Shown here piece by piece: positions 36,960-45,039 of a stretch of 64,000 nucleotides of DNA; position 1 is the stretch's first letter, and each line of letters starts with the position of its first letter. This stretch comes from Chryseobacterium sp. KLBC 52 (lineage in GTDB: Bacteria; Bacteroidota; Bacteroidia; Flavobacteriales; Weeksellaceae): the NCBI RefSeq assembly GCF_003347605.1, contig NZ_QDFZ01000007.1, positions 124,001-188,000 of the forward strand, in the 5' to 3' direction. The notes under the pieces are model-generated. The model was not told the origin of the DNA. It made no database searches and saw nothing but the letters and a program-made list of their open reading frames with translations. Position numbers and translations under genes: made by a program.

Positions 36960-37712
36960 TTATCTGATCACAGAAATTCCGGCATCCACTTTCACTTCTG
37001 CCCCATGGATATAGGAAGCTTCTTCTGAAGCCAGAAACAGAACTACATTGGCAATTTCTGACGGTTCACCCTGCCTTTTAAAAGGAATTGTAGGGATAAT
37101 ATCATCTATAGCACTTTCAATCTGCTCTCCCGTTAATCCTGTATTATTAAAAATATTGGTTTTAATATGTCCGGGACTTACTCCATTCACACGGATTCCA
37201 CGTTCTGTAAGCTCTACGGCAAAAGTTTTGATCATTGACTGCACTGCAGATTTTGCTGCAGAATACACCGAAAAATTAGGCATCGCAATCTCTGTCGCCA
37301 CCGAAGTATTGAAAATAACAGAACTTCCGCTTTTCATCAATGGTAATATCTGCTGTACCGTAAAAAACGGTCCTTTTACCAGCATATCAAAGAGTTCATC
37401 AAACTGATTTTCGTCTACGTATTCTACGGGAGCAAATCTTCCGTAACCCGCATTGGCAAAGACCAGATCAATATGTTCTGTATACTTTCTGACTTCCTGC
37501 TGAAGAATCATCAGATCTTTTATATTTCCTGCGTTGGATATGATTCCGAAGGCACTTTCTCCAAGCTTTTCCAAAGCATTATTCACAGTTTCTTCACTTC
37601 TGCCTGTAATAATGACTTTCCCTCCTTCTTCTATAAATTTCTGAGCGGTTGCCAAACCCATTCCATTGGTTCCTCCTGTAATTAAGGCCGTTTTGTTTTT
37701 AAATCTCTGCAT
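36960..37712 (-). CDS. SDR family oxidoreductase
   Basis: Classical short-chain dehydrogenase, 250 residues. The cofactor motif is 'LITGGTNGMGLA', with 'FANAGYG' and the catalytic Ser-Tyr-Lys in 'FNTSVATEIAMPNFSVYSAA' then Lys. 'RVNGVSPGHIKTNIF' is family-typical. 'TGRSEE' after the second strand suggests NADP preference. The substrate cannot be told. It is convergent with the small lipoprotein gene (6 bases apart). Confidence 0.88.
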   Translation of the reverse strand: MQRFKNKTALITGGTNGMGLATAQKFIEEGGKVIITGRSEETVNNALEKLGESAFGIISNAGNIKDLMILQQEVRKYTEHIDLVFANAGYGRFAPVEYVDENQFDELFDMLVKGPFFTVQQILPLMKSGSSVIFNTSVATEIAMPNFSVYSAAKSAVQSMIKTFAVELTERGIRVNGVSPGHIKTNIFNNTGLTGEQIESAIDDIIPTIPFKRQGEPSEIANVVLFLASEEASYIHGAEVKVDAGISVIR

Positions 37713-37886
37713 TGTTTTTAGTTTAAAATTCTAAGGCAAAGATTGGAATTCAAAGGCTTTGAAAAAATCCGAATCATGCTGAAATGATTAAAACTGAAAC
37801 TAAAAATTTCTCATTGGTCATCTTCATTTATTTACCTTTTTAAAGTTTATCAATAATTGCCATCAATAAAATCTTTCAAAATTAAA

Positions 37887-37916
37887 TTGTACACAATTAA
37901 ATTGAGTGTACATTTG
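37887..37916 (+). promoter_or_regulatory. Promoter of the nitroreductase-ohrR-ohr operon with OhrR-like operator
   Basis: TTG (37887-37889) and TACATTTG (37909-37916) are separated by exactly 19 bases, a textbook Bacteroidota promoter. The spacer holds GTACACAATTAAATTGAGTGTAC (37889-37911), whose core CAATTAAATTG (37894-37904) is a perfect palindrome of the TACAATT-AATTGTA type known for OhrR. A repressor bound there would block polymerase. Confidence 0.75.
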
Positions 37917-37989
37917 TACTGTTCATTTACTTCAACATAAAAACAGAAGTGATAAACACAAAGTAGTTTAATTTAAAAACAAAATAAAA

Positions 37990-38622
37990 ATGTCATTAAT
38001 AGAAAATCTAAACTGGAGACACGCTGTAAAAGCTTATGATCCTACCAAAAAAGTTTCACAGGAAGACCTTACTACTATTTTAGAATCAGCAAGACTGGCT
38101 CCTACTTCATCCGGACTACAACCGTTCAGAATTATTGTAGTAGAAAATCAGGAACTGAAAGAAAAAATGGTAGCAGGCGCTTTAAACCCTGAAGTCATGA
38201 GAGATTCTTCTCACGTTTTGGTCTTTGCAGCATGGGACAGCTATTCTAATGAAAAAATTGACAAAGTTTACGATTATCATACCGATGTAAGAGACCTTCC
38301 GAGAGGACGTTTCGGAAGCTACACCGATAAAATTAAGGAAATGTATGGAGCACAGACTGCTGAAGAGCATTTTGCCCACACTGCTCGTCAGACTTATATT
38401 GCCTTAGGAATTGCTCTTGCACAGGCTGCGGAACTTAAAATCGACAGTACACCGGCTGAAGGTTTCAGCAATGCTGTAGTGGATGAAGTACTGGGATTAA
38501 AAGAATTAGGATTAAAAAGTGTAAGCCTTTTATACCTTGGATACCGCGACGAAGCTAATGACTGGCTTTCTTCTATGAAAAAAGTCAGAATTCCAATGGA
38601 TGAATTTATCATAAAAAAGTAA
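37990..38622 (+). CDS. NAD(P)H-dependent nitroreductase-family oxidoreductase
   Basis: A 210-residue flavoprotein of the NfsB/YfkO-like group. 'NWRHAVKAYDPTKKVS' near the start carries the Arg-His that binds FMN phosphate. 'SARLAPTSSGLQPFRIIVV' is the FMN-binding Ser-x-x-x-Gln region, and 'GLKSVSLLYLGYRDEANDW' the C-terminal one. It reduces quinones, nitro compounds or other electrophiles with NAD(P)H. It is the first gene after the OhrR-like operator and so is probably induced by organic peroxides along with ohr. Confidence 0.9.
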   Translation: MSLIENLNWRHAVKAYDPTKKVSQEDLTTILESARLAPTSSGLQPFRIIVVENQELKEKMVAGALNPEVMRDSSHVLVFAAWDSYSNEKIDKVYDYHTDVRDLPRGRFGSYTDKIKEMYGAQTAEEHFAHTARQTYIALGIALAQAAELKIDSTPAEGFSNAVVDEVLGLKELGLKSVSLLYLGYRDEANDWLSSMKKVRIPMDEFIIKK

Positions 38623-38654
38623 TACCTTCATCGAATCTTTCGTACTCAAAAATT

Positions 38655-39089
38655 ATGGAAAATCCGAAAACACCCAAACTGGAAAACCAGATTTGCTTCC
38701 CATTATATGTCATTGCCAAAGAGATTACAGGGCTTTACCGTCCTTTTCTTGATGAGCTGGGCATTACGTATCCGCAGTATCTTGTGATGATGATATTATG
38801 GGATGGTGACGGACTTACGGTAACGCATATCGGAGAAAAACTGTTTCTGGACAGTGGAACTTTAACGCCTCTTCTTAAGAGACTGGAGTCTAAAGGATTT
38901 ATTATCAGAAAGAGAAAAAAAGAGGACGAAAGAGTGGTTGAAGTATTTTTAGACGAAGCTGGAAAACAGCTTCAGCAGAAGGCTTGTGAAATTCCGGGAA
39001 AAATCCAGGAAAAACTGGGAATACAACCGGAAGAGCTGCTGCACCTTAAAGACACAGTCTTAAAAATATTAAACAAAATAGAAAAATAA
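38655..39089 (+). CDS. ohrR: MarR-family organic peroxide sensor
   Basis: A 144-residue winged-helix repressor. The reactive cysteine is Cys14 in 'LENQICFPLYVIAKEI', at the place where OhrR senses peroxides, with 'YPQYLVMMILW' following. The wing and recognition helix are in 'LFLDSGTLTPLLKRLESKGF' and 'RKEDERVVEVFL' type sequence. Its stop is directly followed by the ohr ATG. It should repress its own operon through the palindrome at 37889-37911 and release it when Cys14 is oxidised. Confidence 0.9.
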   Translation: MENPKTPKLENQICFPLYVIAKEITGLYRPFLDELGITYPQYLVMMILWDGDGLTVTHIGEKLFLDSGTLTPLLKRLESKGFIIRKRKKEDERVVEVFLDEAGKQLQQKACEIPGKIQEKLGIQPEELLHLKDTVLKILNKIEK

Positions 39090-39515
39090 ATGAAAACTTT
39101 ATATACCACTCAGGTTACTGCTCAAGGAGGCAGAAACGGCCATGTGAAAAGTGAAAACGGAGTATTGGAACTTGAGGTAAGAATGCCGAAAGGTTTAGGA
39201 GGAGCCAATGATGATTTTGCCAATCCTGAAATGCTTTTTGCAGCAGGATATTCTGCCTGTTTCGACAGCGCTCTGAACAGAGTGATCAGTCTTTCTAAAA
39301 TAAAAACCGGAGAAACTACAGTAACTGCTCAGGTAAGCATAGGCCAACTTGAGAATGGTGGCTTCGGACTGGCAGCAGAACTGGATGTGAACATCCCCGG
39401 AGTTTCTCTTGAGGAAGCACAAGCTTTGACAGAAAAGGCACACCAGATCTGTCCTTACTCTAATGCTACCAGAAATAATATGGAGGTGAAACTTTCAGTA
39501 ACCAACAACGATTAA
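39090..39515 (+). CDS. ohr: Organic hydroperoxide resistance protein
   Basis: OsmC/Ohr family peroxidase, 141 residues. The two redox cysteines are Cys57 ('GYSACFDSALN') and Cys121 ('HQICPYSNATRNN'), with 'TAQGGRNGHVKS' supplying the conserved Arg. It reduces fatty-acid and other organic hydroperoxides, using lipoylated protein as the known reductant in relatives. It is adjacent to ohrR with no spacer. The operon ends at the strong hairpin at 39544-39579. Confidence 0.95.
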   Translation: MKTLYTTQVTAQGGRNGHVKSENGVLELEVRMPKGLGGANDDFANPEMLFAAGYSACFDSALNRVISLSKIKTGETTVTAQVSIGQLENGGFGLAAELDVNIPGVSLEEAQALTEKAHQICPYSNATRNNMEVKLSVTNND

Positions 39516-39543
39516 TCCAATTTTTTTAAGCATAGTTATAACG

Positions 39544-39579
39544 AAAGGAGCTGTTTCCATGGAAACAGCTCCTTTTTTT
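39544..39579 (+). terminator. Terminator after ohr
   Basis: Stem AGGAGCTGTTTCC / GGAAACAGCTCCT with a two-base AT loop, followed by seven T. Confidence 0.92.
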
Positions 39580-39653
39580 AATTTTCCCACGGATTTCGCA
39601 GATGGGCACAGATGATTGAGAATATTTTTTTGTATATAATGCTTAAGAATTTC

Positions 39654-39708
<55 letters not shown>

Positions 39709-39710
39709 AA

Positions 39711-40346
39711 TTACCTCCTGTCTTTATTTACATCACTTTTCTGATAGGCATCTACCTTTTTATAAGAATCGTTTTTTTCTTTTTCCTTTTTATCGGAAAT
39801 CAGAATTCCGAAAAGATGGTCGATTTCATGCTGGAAAATTACTGCTGTAAAACCTTCTACAATTTCTGAATATTTCTGTCCTTTCAAATCCACATATTCC
39901 AGTTGGATAACTTTGCTTCTGTAGAACTGATCTCTGAAGTCAGGAATAGATAAATCGCCTTCAGGACCGAGGTTCTGAAGATCAGATCGCCAAACTATCA
40001 CCGGATTAATAAAATATTCCAACGGAGTTCCTTCTTTATCAAAACGCTGTACCCAGATGATCTTTCTGTTGATTCCCACCTGAGGGGCTGCAATACCTAC
40101 TCCGCCATCCGTAGATAGAAGAGATTCTTTCATCCTTTTTACCAGAACAGCTGTATTAGGATCAAGAGGATCTGCTTCTGAAGAAATGTTCAGCAATGTT
40201 TGATGCTGATTATTATCCGTCGTCTGATAAATTGGTAACGCCTTGTTTACATCTCCCTGATTGATGATGGAAAGTTCATTGGAAGTCAGTTTTTGTGCAT
40301 TGAACAGTCCGATAAAAAAGATCAGCAGAATGGGTAATTTCTTCAT
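39711..40346 (-). CDS. Exported peptide-deformylase-like protein with altered metal motif
   Basis: A 211-residue protein with a signal peptide (MKKLPILLIFFIGLFNAQ) and then a peptide deformylase fold. Motif 1 is 'GGVGIAAPQVG' (81-91) and motif 3 'QHEIDH' (172-177), both intact. In motif 2 the metal-ligand Cys of EGCLS is Asp131 ('PEGDLSIPD'; codon GAT). A cytoplasmic deformylase would not carry a signal sequence, so the housekeeping enzyme must be elsewhere. It has a charged Lys/Asp-rich tail. The role is unknown: an exported metalloprotein or peptidase with a carboxylate ligand is possible. Confidence 0.8.
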   Translation of the reverse strand: MKKLPILLIFFIGLFNAQKLTSNELSIINQGDVNKALPIYQTTDNNQHQTLLNISSEADPLDPNTAVLVKRMKESLLSTDGGVGIAAPQVGINRKIIWVQRFDKEGTPLEYFINPVIVWRSDLQNLGPEGDLSIPDFRDQFYRSKVIQLEYVDLKGQKYSEIVEGFTAVIFQHEIDHLFGILISDKKEKEKNDSYKKVDAYQKSDVNKDRR

Positions 40347-40363
40347 ATGTTTTGAATGTGATA

Positions 40364-40371
40364 CAAAGGTA
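40364..40371 (-). promoter_or_regulatory. -7 promoter box for the deformylase-like gene
   Basis: TACCTTTG on the minus strand, 17 bases before the ATG at 40346. Confidence 0.5.
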
Positions 40372-40417
40372 AATATTGTGACATAAAAATGATTTATTTG
40401 CCGATGAATTTTAAGTT

Positions 40418-40472
40418 TTGGCTAAAGCCAATGGAATTTTGATATAAAAAAAGAACGGGCTAAAGCCCGTTC
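40418..40472 (-). repeat. Two GGCTAAAGCC hairpins, the second probably the ChaN-gene terminator
   Basis: TTGGCTAAAGCCAA (40418-40431) and GAACGGGCTAAAGCCCGTTC (40453-40472) share the same stem core and TAAA loop. The second is followed on the minus strand by seven T and can act as terminator for the ChaN-like gene. The pair resembles REP-type palindromes. Confidence 0.8.
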
Positions 40473-40548
40473 CTATTGAATGAATGCAATTCAAATTATT
40501 TAATTTATAATAAGATCTGCTCAATCCGCATCATCTGCGGGCTTCTTA

Positions 40549-41421
40549 TTAAAAAGTCTTCGTCATATCTCCCGGAATAATCAAATTGAAGTCTGTCGGA
40601 ATATAATCTTTAACTGGAACTTTTAGTTCAGGATCGTCTGATTCAAAAACAGAAATTACGGCCATTTTCAGATTAGGATTTTTCTGTTTGATATACCAAT
40701 AAATTCCACCGAATTCTTTACTGTGGTAGTTTCCATTATAGTGAATGAAGGTTTTTCCCGCCTGGTAGCTTTTCAGGATAGATTCAGCCATTGTAGCATC
40801 TTTTGTAGCCTGAGCTGAAATAAAATTCATCACTTTGGTTCCTTCTGCATGATCTCCCATCATCTTTTTCATTTCCGGATATCCGGGAGTGTCTAAAGTC
40901 ACTTTAATCGGCAACTGGGCGATATAGGTTTTCTCTTTTTCGCTTAATTTATTCAAGGATTCAAGACCTTCTTTTGCGGTTTGAGAGGCATATCTTCTTG
41001 GGATATTGGTAGCCACAAAATTCAGCTTTTTATCTTTCGCAAAATCAACCAAAGGCTTGTAATCAGTTGCATAATTGTTCCATAAACGGGCAGAATCCTT
41101 CAAAGTCTTAGCATCAAACTTTCCGTTTAAATATTGATCCAGCTGAGCCTGATTGTCTCTCTCAAACATTTCTGCTCCTAAGATCAGCTGTCCGTTCTTT
41201 TTAGCAAACAGCGCTTCTGTAATTTTAAGCTGAAGCCAGTGATTGATAGAACTGTTATGATTTTCACCAAAAAAGACCACATCATAATCTGCCAGTTCTT
41301 TTACCAGCTTTTCTGTCTTCACTTCTTTTCCTTTTTTATCATAAAACTGATACGCTTTTAAATCCTGTGCTTTCAACGAAAAGAATCCGGTAAGCAATAT
41401 CGCTATGAAAATATGTTTCAT
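40549..41421 (-). CDS. ChaN-like heme-binding/iron-regulated protein
   Basis: A 290-residue exported protein (signal ending 'FFSLKAQ') of the ChaN / DUF399 family (PF04187-like). Conserved stretches are 'VVFFGENHNSSINHWLQLKI', 'ILGAEMFERDNQAQLDQYL', 'ATNIPRRYA' and 'FIHYNGNYHSKEFGGIYWY'. The Campylobacter ChaN homologue binds two hemes. It lies directly downstream of the heme operon but behind a terminator. A part in heme handling is inferred from family and place. Confidence 0.85.
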   Translation of the reverse strand: MKHIFIAILLTGFFSLKAQDLKAYQFYDKKGKEVKTEKLVKELADYDVVFFGENHNSSINHWLQLKITEALFAKKNGQLILGAEMFERDNQAQLDQYLNGKFDAKTLKDSARLWNNYATDYKPLVDFAKDKKLNFVATNIPRRYASQTAKEGLESLNKLSEKEKTYIAQLPIKVTLDTPGYPEMKKMMGDHAEGTKVMNFISAQATKDATMAESILKSYQAGKTFIHYNGNYHSKEFGGIYWYIKQKNPNLKMAVISVFESDDPELKVPVKDYIPTDFNLIIPGDMTKTF

Positions 41422-41488
41422 TTTATTTTATATTTAATCACAAATTACACAAATATTTCGTCACCCATAGGCCGCATGCAATAAAAAA

Positions 41489-41520
41489 GACCGCTTTGAA
41501 TTTTACAAACAAAACGGTCT
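41489..41520 (-). terminator. Terminator of the heme operon
   Basis: Stem AGACCGcTTTG / CAAAaCGGTCT (one mismatch) around TTTTACAAA-like loop sequence, followed by six T on the minus strand, just beyond hmuS. Confidence 0.75.
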
Positions 41521-41539
41521 CATTCAAATCATCTAATTA

Positions 41540-42568
41540 TTATTTCTCTAATGCGGCTACAAGGTCCTTCCACTCCTGAAGCTCAGGAATTCCAGGTTTT
41601 CTTTTTCCGAAGAACTGAACGATGAAGTCGCCCTCTTTATTGAATACTTCGATAGCCGTTACTTCTCCGTCTTCAGTTGGTTTTTTCACGATCCATGCTT
41701 CAGCAATTTTCGTTACGTCAAGGTGCAGGTTGAAGTCAGGATCCATTACGTTGAACCATTGCTGGTGCCAAAGTGTTTTCTTCACATTTCCTGTGTGGAT
41801 CTGTATAATTCCTCTGTTTCCAACGAAAACCATGATCGGTGTATTTTTTTCAGAAGCATCTTCAAGGATGTTCACTACTTTAGCATTATCAATTTTCTTG
41901 GCAAATCCTTCCGGAGCCAATCTTAATGCTTGTGTTCTGCTTACTCCATATTTTCTGGTCATCATGAAGAAATCATGAGTATCTTTCAGTTCTGTCCATG
42001 CTTTTTTGAATCCTTCCACATCAATGTCTGAATCTGCTTTTTCAGCCTGTTTTGGAGCTACTGCTTCAAAAACAAGTACCTGATTCTGATCTTCTGCTCT
42101 GAATTTTTCTACGATCGCATCGAAAGCAGCTTCATTACTGTCTTTCGTTAAATAAATCTTGTGAAGTGCCAGACCATCTTTTCCGAAAAACTGAAGGCTT
42201 TTCTTCTCTCCTTCCAATACGGCAAAAGCAAATTTCCAGTGGTTAAGGAAAATTCTGAGATCGATATCTTCACCCACAAAAAGCTGTGCATGAGGGCTGC
42301 TGAAATCTCCGTTCAGGTAAGTTCCTTTTCTTTCATGAACACATTCATCATTACGGGTAAGCGCCATTACTTTTCCTAATTGCCCAGCTTCTGTAAGGAT
42401 TCCCTGGAAATCCGGATTCAGGACCGTAACGCCTTCTCCAATGCTTGTTGCCAATAATTCTGCCTCACTTACTTCCAGCTGTGCTGCAGCATTTCTTATT
42501 CTGATATGTGGATTTTCTGCTTTCAGAGCTTCCCATTTTTCCTTTAAATCATTAACTAATGTGCTCAT
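41540..42568 (-). CDS. hmuS: Hemin-degrading factor
   Basis: HemS/HmuS family, 342 residues made of two repeated halves. The first half holds 'KVMALTRNDECVHERKGTY' and the second 'TPIMVFVGNRGIIQIHTG', followed by 'WFNVMDPDFNLHLDVTKIAE', as in other members. These cytoplasmic proteins bind heme and open or transfer it to release iron. It is the last gene of the hmuR-to-hmuS unit, 4 bases after the methyltransferase. Confidence 0.93.
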   Translation of the reverse strand: MSTLVNDLKEKWEALKAENPHIRIRNAAAQLEVSEAELLATSIGEGVTVLNPDFQGILTEAGQLGKVMALTRNDECVHERKGTYLNGDFSSPHAQLFVGEDIDLRIFLNHWKFAFAVLEGEKKSLQFFGKDGLALHKIYLTKDSNEAAFDAIVEKFRAEDQNQVLVFEAVAPKQAEKADSDIDVEGFKKAWTELKDTHDFFMMTRKYGVSRTQALRLAPEGFAKKIDNAKVVNILEDASEKNTPIMVFVGNRGIIQIHTGNVKKTLWHQQWFNVMDPDFNLHLDVTKIAEAWIVKKPTEDGEVTAIEVFNKEGDFIVQFFGKRKPGIPELQEWKDLVAALEK

Positions 42569-42572
42569 TACT

Positions 42573-43223
42573 TTACTTTTTTATGGTTAAAATTGTATAA
42601 ATTCTTCGTATGGTTTCGTTTCCTGTTTTACTTTTTATTTCTTCTTCTCTTTCAGAAGTTTTCATTCTTTTAAATTGGCTTTTGGAGACCAGCTCTTCCA
42701 TTTCACTGTTGCTGTACAAGGTGAAATCATATTCCGTAAACGGCAGTTTTTCCATGAATTCTCTTTGTCCGAACGTAAGAACAAATGTTCCGTCATCTTT
42801 TAAAACTCTGTAGATTTCATTTAAAAATTCAACCGGATTTTCCCAGAAATAGACTGTGTTTACAGTAAATATTTTATCAAAAGATCGATCCCGAAAAGGA
42901 AGCCTTTTGCCTTCATACAGAACAAAATCTGCTTCGCTTTCAAATTCTTTATTGAGCCTTTTGGCTTCATTGTGCATGGTCTCAGAAATATCAATTCCTG
43001 TATATCTGAGGTTTTTGGCAAGACTCATTAAGCTTTTCAGATGGGCAGCGTTTCCGTGTCCTATTTCAAGAATCTGCTGCTCATCGTCTATCACCAATGT
43101 TTTGATACTTTCCAACGTCATGCTGATGTTGGTAGCATTCATCATTTCACCAATCTCGATGCCTTTCTCCCCCTGAGGATTGGCAAGATTCTGTGCGAGG
43201 ATTTTGAGTTCGTCTTTTTCCAT
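42573..43223 (-). CDS. Class I SAM-dependent methyltransferase in the heme operon
   Basis: A 216-residue Methyltransf_11-like enzyme. SAM motif I is 'ILEIGHGNAAHLKSL'-like, with 'YTGIDISETMHNEAKRLNKE' as motif II and 'FDKIFTVNTVYFWENPVEFL' as motif III. 'EIYRVLKDDGTFVLTFGQRE' is the usual following strand. The substrate is unknown. It lies between hmuV (2 bases) and hmuS (4 bases), so it is made with heme uptake proteins. A step on heme, a breakdown product or an unrelated metabolite cannot be told apart. Confidence 0.85.
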   Translation of the reverse strand: MEKDELKILAQNLANPQGEKGIEIGEMMNATNISMTLESIKTLVIDDEQQILEIGHGNAAHLKSLMSLAKNLRYTGIDISETMHNEAKRLNKEFESEADFVLYEGKRLPFRDRSFDKIFTVNTVYFWENPVEFLNEIYRVLKDDGTFVLTFGQREFMEKLPFTEYDFTLYSNSEMEELVSKSQFKRMKTSEREEEIKSKTGNETIRRIYTILTIKK

Positions 43224-43225
43224 GG

Positions 43226-43999
43226 TTATCCAAAAATGATCATTGGGTTATTCGTAATAGGGTGTCCGCAGATGGTACAGGGGAAGTTATAGGCATTGCT
43301 GATATTTTCTTCAGTAAAAACTTCCTCTGGAGTTCCATAGGCGGAAACCTGTCCTGATTTCATTAATAAAATCTTATCTGCAAACTGTGCAGCAAGGTTC
43401 AGATCATGCAAAACGACAATAGCACTGTTGGCTTTTTTAGTAAAATTTTTGATAATTTCCAATGCTTTGTACTGATGTTTTATATCTAAATTGTTCAATG
43501 GTTCGTCCAGAAAAACCAGTTTGTGGGTGATCTCGTTTTCAAGCTGTGCCATCACTCTTGATAGATGTACACGCTGCTTTTCTCCTCCTGAAAGGGTGTT
43601 GTATTCTCTTTCTTTCAGATGAAAAATATCGGTTTCGTACATCATATTATTCATGGCTTCAAGATCTTCTTTTCCGGGCTGGGCATCGAAATAGGGATAC
43701 CGTCCCATCATGATCACATCTTTTACCTCAAGCGGAATATCGTTGCTGTTGTGCTGTGAGAACTTGGCTTTGTGTTTTGAAAGTTCTTTGATATTCCATT
43801 CTTTAATAGGTTTATCTTTAAACAAAACTTTGTTATGTCCGGATTTCACTTCATCTGCCAACACGCTCAGAAGGCTAGACTTCCCTGCACCGTTGGGTCC
43901 TACAATGGCCAAGAATTCACCGTATTCCAGAGAGACATCTACCCCGTCCAGAATCCGGAATTCTTTATGTTTATAATTAATCTGGTGTGCCTTGATCAT
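43226..43999 (-). CDS. hmuV: Heme ABC transporter ATP-binding protein
   Basis: A 257-residue ABC ATPase. Walker A is 'GPNGAGKSSLL' (34-44), the signature 'LSGGEKQRVHLSRVMAQL', Walker B 'LVFLDEPLNNLD' and the switch His 'VVLHDLNLAAQFAD'. Most similar to HmuV/BtuD-type importers. It pairs with the permease hmuU, whose stop overlaps its start (TAATG). Confidence 0.95.
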   Translation of the reverse strand: MIKAHQINYKHKEFRILDGVDVSLEYGEFLAIVGPNGAGKSSLLSVLADEVKSGHNKVLFKDKPIKEWNIKELSKHKAKFSQHNSNDIPLEVKDVIMMGRYPYFDAQPGKEDLEAMNNMMYETDIFHLKEREYNTLSGGEKQRVHLSRVMAQLENEITHKLVFLDEPLNNLDIKHQYKALEIIKNFTKKANSAIVVLHDLNLAAQFADKILLMKSGQVSAYGTPEEVFTEENISNAYNFPCTICGHPITNNPMIIFG

Positions 44000-45039
44000 T
44001 ACAGTGATTTTTTAAATTTAACCAAAATAGCGATAAAAATAGGTCCTCCCATTAAGGCTGTTAAAATTCCGATCGGTAGCTCTGATGGTGCTACAATACT
44101 TCTGCTGAAGGTATCTGCTGTCAATAACAAAATGCTTCCGCACATCGCCGATAGTGGCAAAATAAAGGTATAATTGGATTTGAATAACAATCTTAAAATA
44201 TAAGGGACAATAAGACCTACAAAGCCAATGGTTCCGGAGAATGCCACGCAACTACCCACCATTAAAGCCACGATGATAATGATCTGCTTTTTCAGTCTTT
44301 CCACATTGATTCCCAGATGTTGTGCATCTTTCTCTCCCAGCATCATTGCATTCAATGCTTTTCCTTTTGGAAGTAAAATAATGTAAGCAATCATTGCAAC
44401 AATAGCCAGAATGATATTCTTCGTCCATGTAGCGGCTGCCAGACTTCCCAAATTCCAGAAAGTAAGATCTCTCAGCTGCTCATCTTTTGAGATATAGATC
44501 AAAAACCCGGTTATCGAAAACCCGATAGCCGTTATCGCAACTCCGGTAAGCAGCATCATCACTACATTTGTTTTTCCTCCGCTTGTTGAAATCCTGTACA
44601 CCAGCATCATTGATAAAAAAGAACCGATAAAAGCTGCTATTCCTACCAGTGAAAATTGTACAGCTTCAGGAAGATATTCTTTAAAATGTCCTCCTAAAAC
44701 AATCGCAATAGCTGCCAGCAACGTTGCTCCGGATGTAAGTCCTATTAAATCTCCCGTTGCCAGAGGATTCTTGAAAAGCCCCTGAAGACTCGTTCCTGAA
44801 ACCGACAACATACTTCCTATTAAAATGGCCATGATAATTCTGGCTGCTCTTACGTCCCAAATCACATATTTATCACTGAGTGACAAACCGGAATCTCCTT
44901 TTATAAATTGCCACAGTGCCCTGAACGGAGAGTTTTCTCCGAAATCATAAACTCCTATATTAAGTGACAGTACTGCTATAATGACAAGCAGTACCGCACT
45001 GATAATAAGATAAAAGTATAGTTTACTTTGTGCTTTCAA
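43999..45039 (-). CDS. hmuU: Heme ABC transporter permease (FecCD family)
   Basis: A 346-residue inner-membrane permease with about ten helices. 'LSVSGTSLQGLFKNPLATGDLIGLTSGA' is the typical FecCD stretch; 'GTIGFVGLIVPYILR' is the coupling-helix region that contacts the ATPase. Its start lies 17 bases inside the end of hmuT. It should move heme from the periplasm with HmuT and HmuV. Confidence 0.94.
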   Translation of the reverse strand: MKAQSKLYFYLIISAVLLVIIAVLSLNIGVYDFGENSPFRALWQFIKGDSGLSLSDKYVIWDVRAARIIMAILIGSMLSVSGTSLQGLFKNPLATGDLIGLTSGATLLAAIAIVLGGHFKEYLPEAVQFSLVGIAAFIGSFLSMMLVYRISTSGGKTNVVMMLLTGVAITAIGFSITGFLIYISKDEQLRDLTFWNLGSLAAATWTKNIILAIVAMIAYIILLPKGKALNAMMLGEKDAQHLGINVERLKKQIIIIVALMVGSCVAFSGTIGFVGLIVPYILRLLFKSNYTFILPLSAMCGSILLLTADTFSRSIVAPSELPIGILTALMGGPIFIAILVKFKKSL

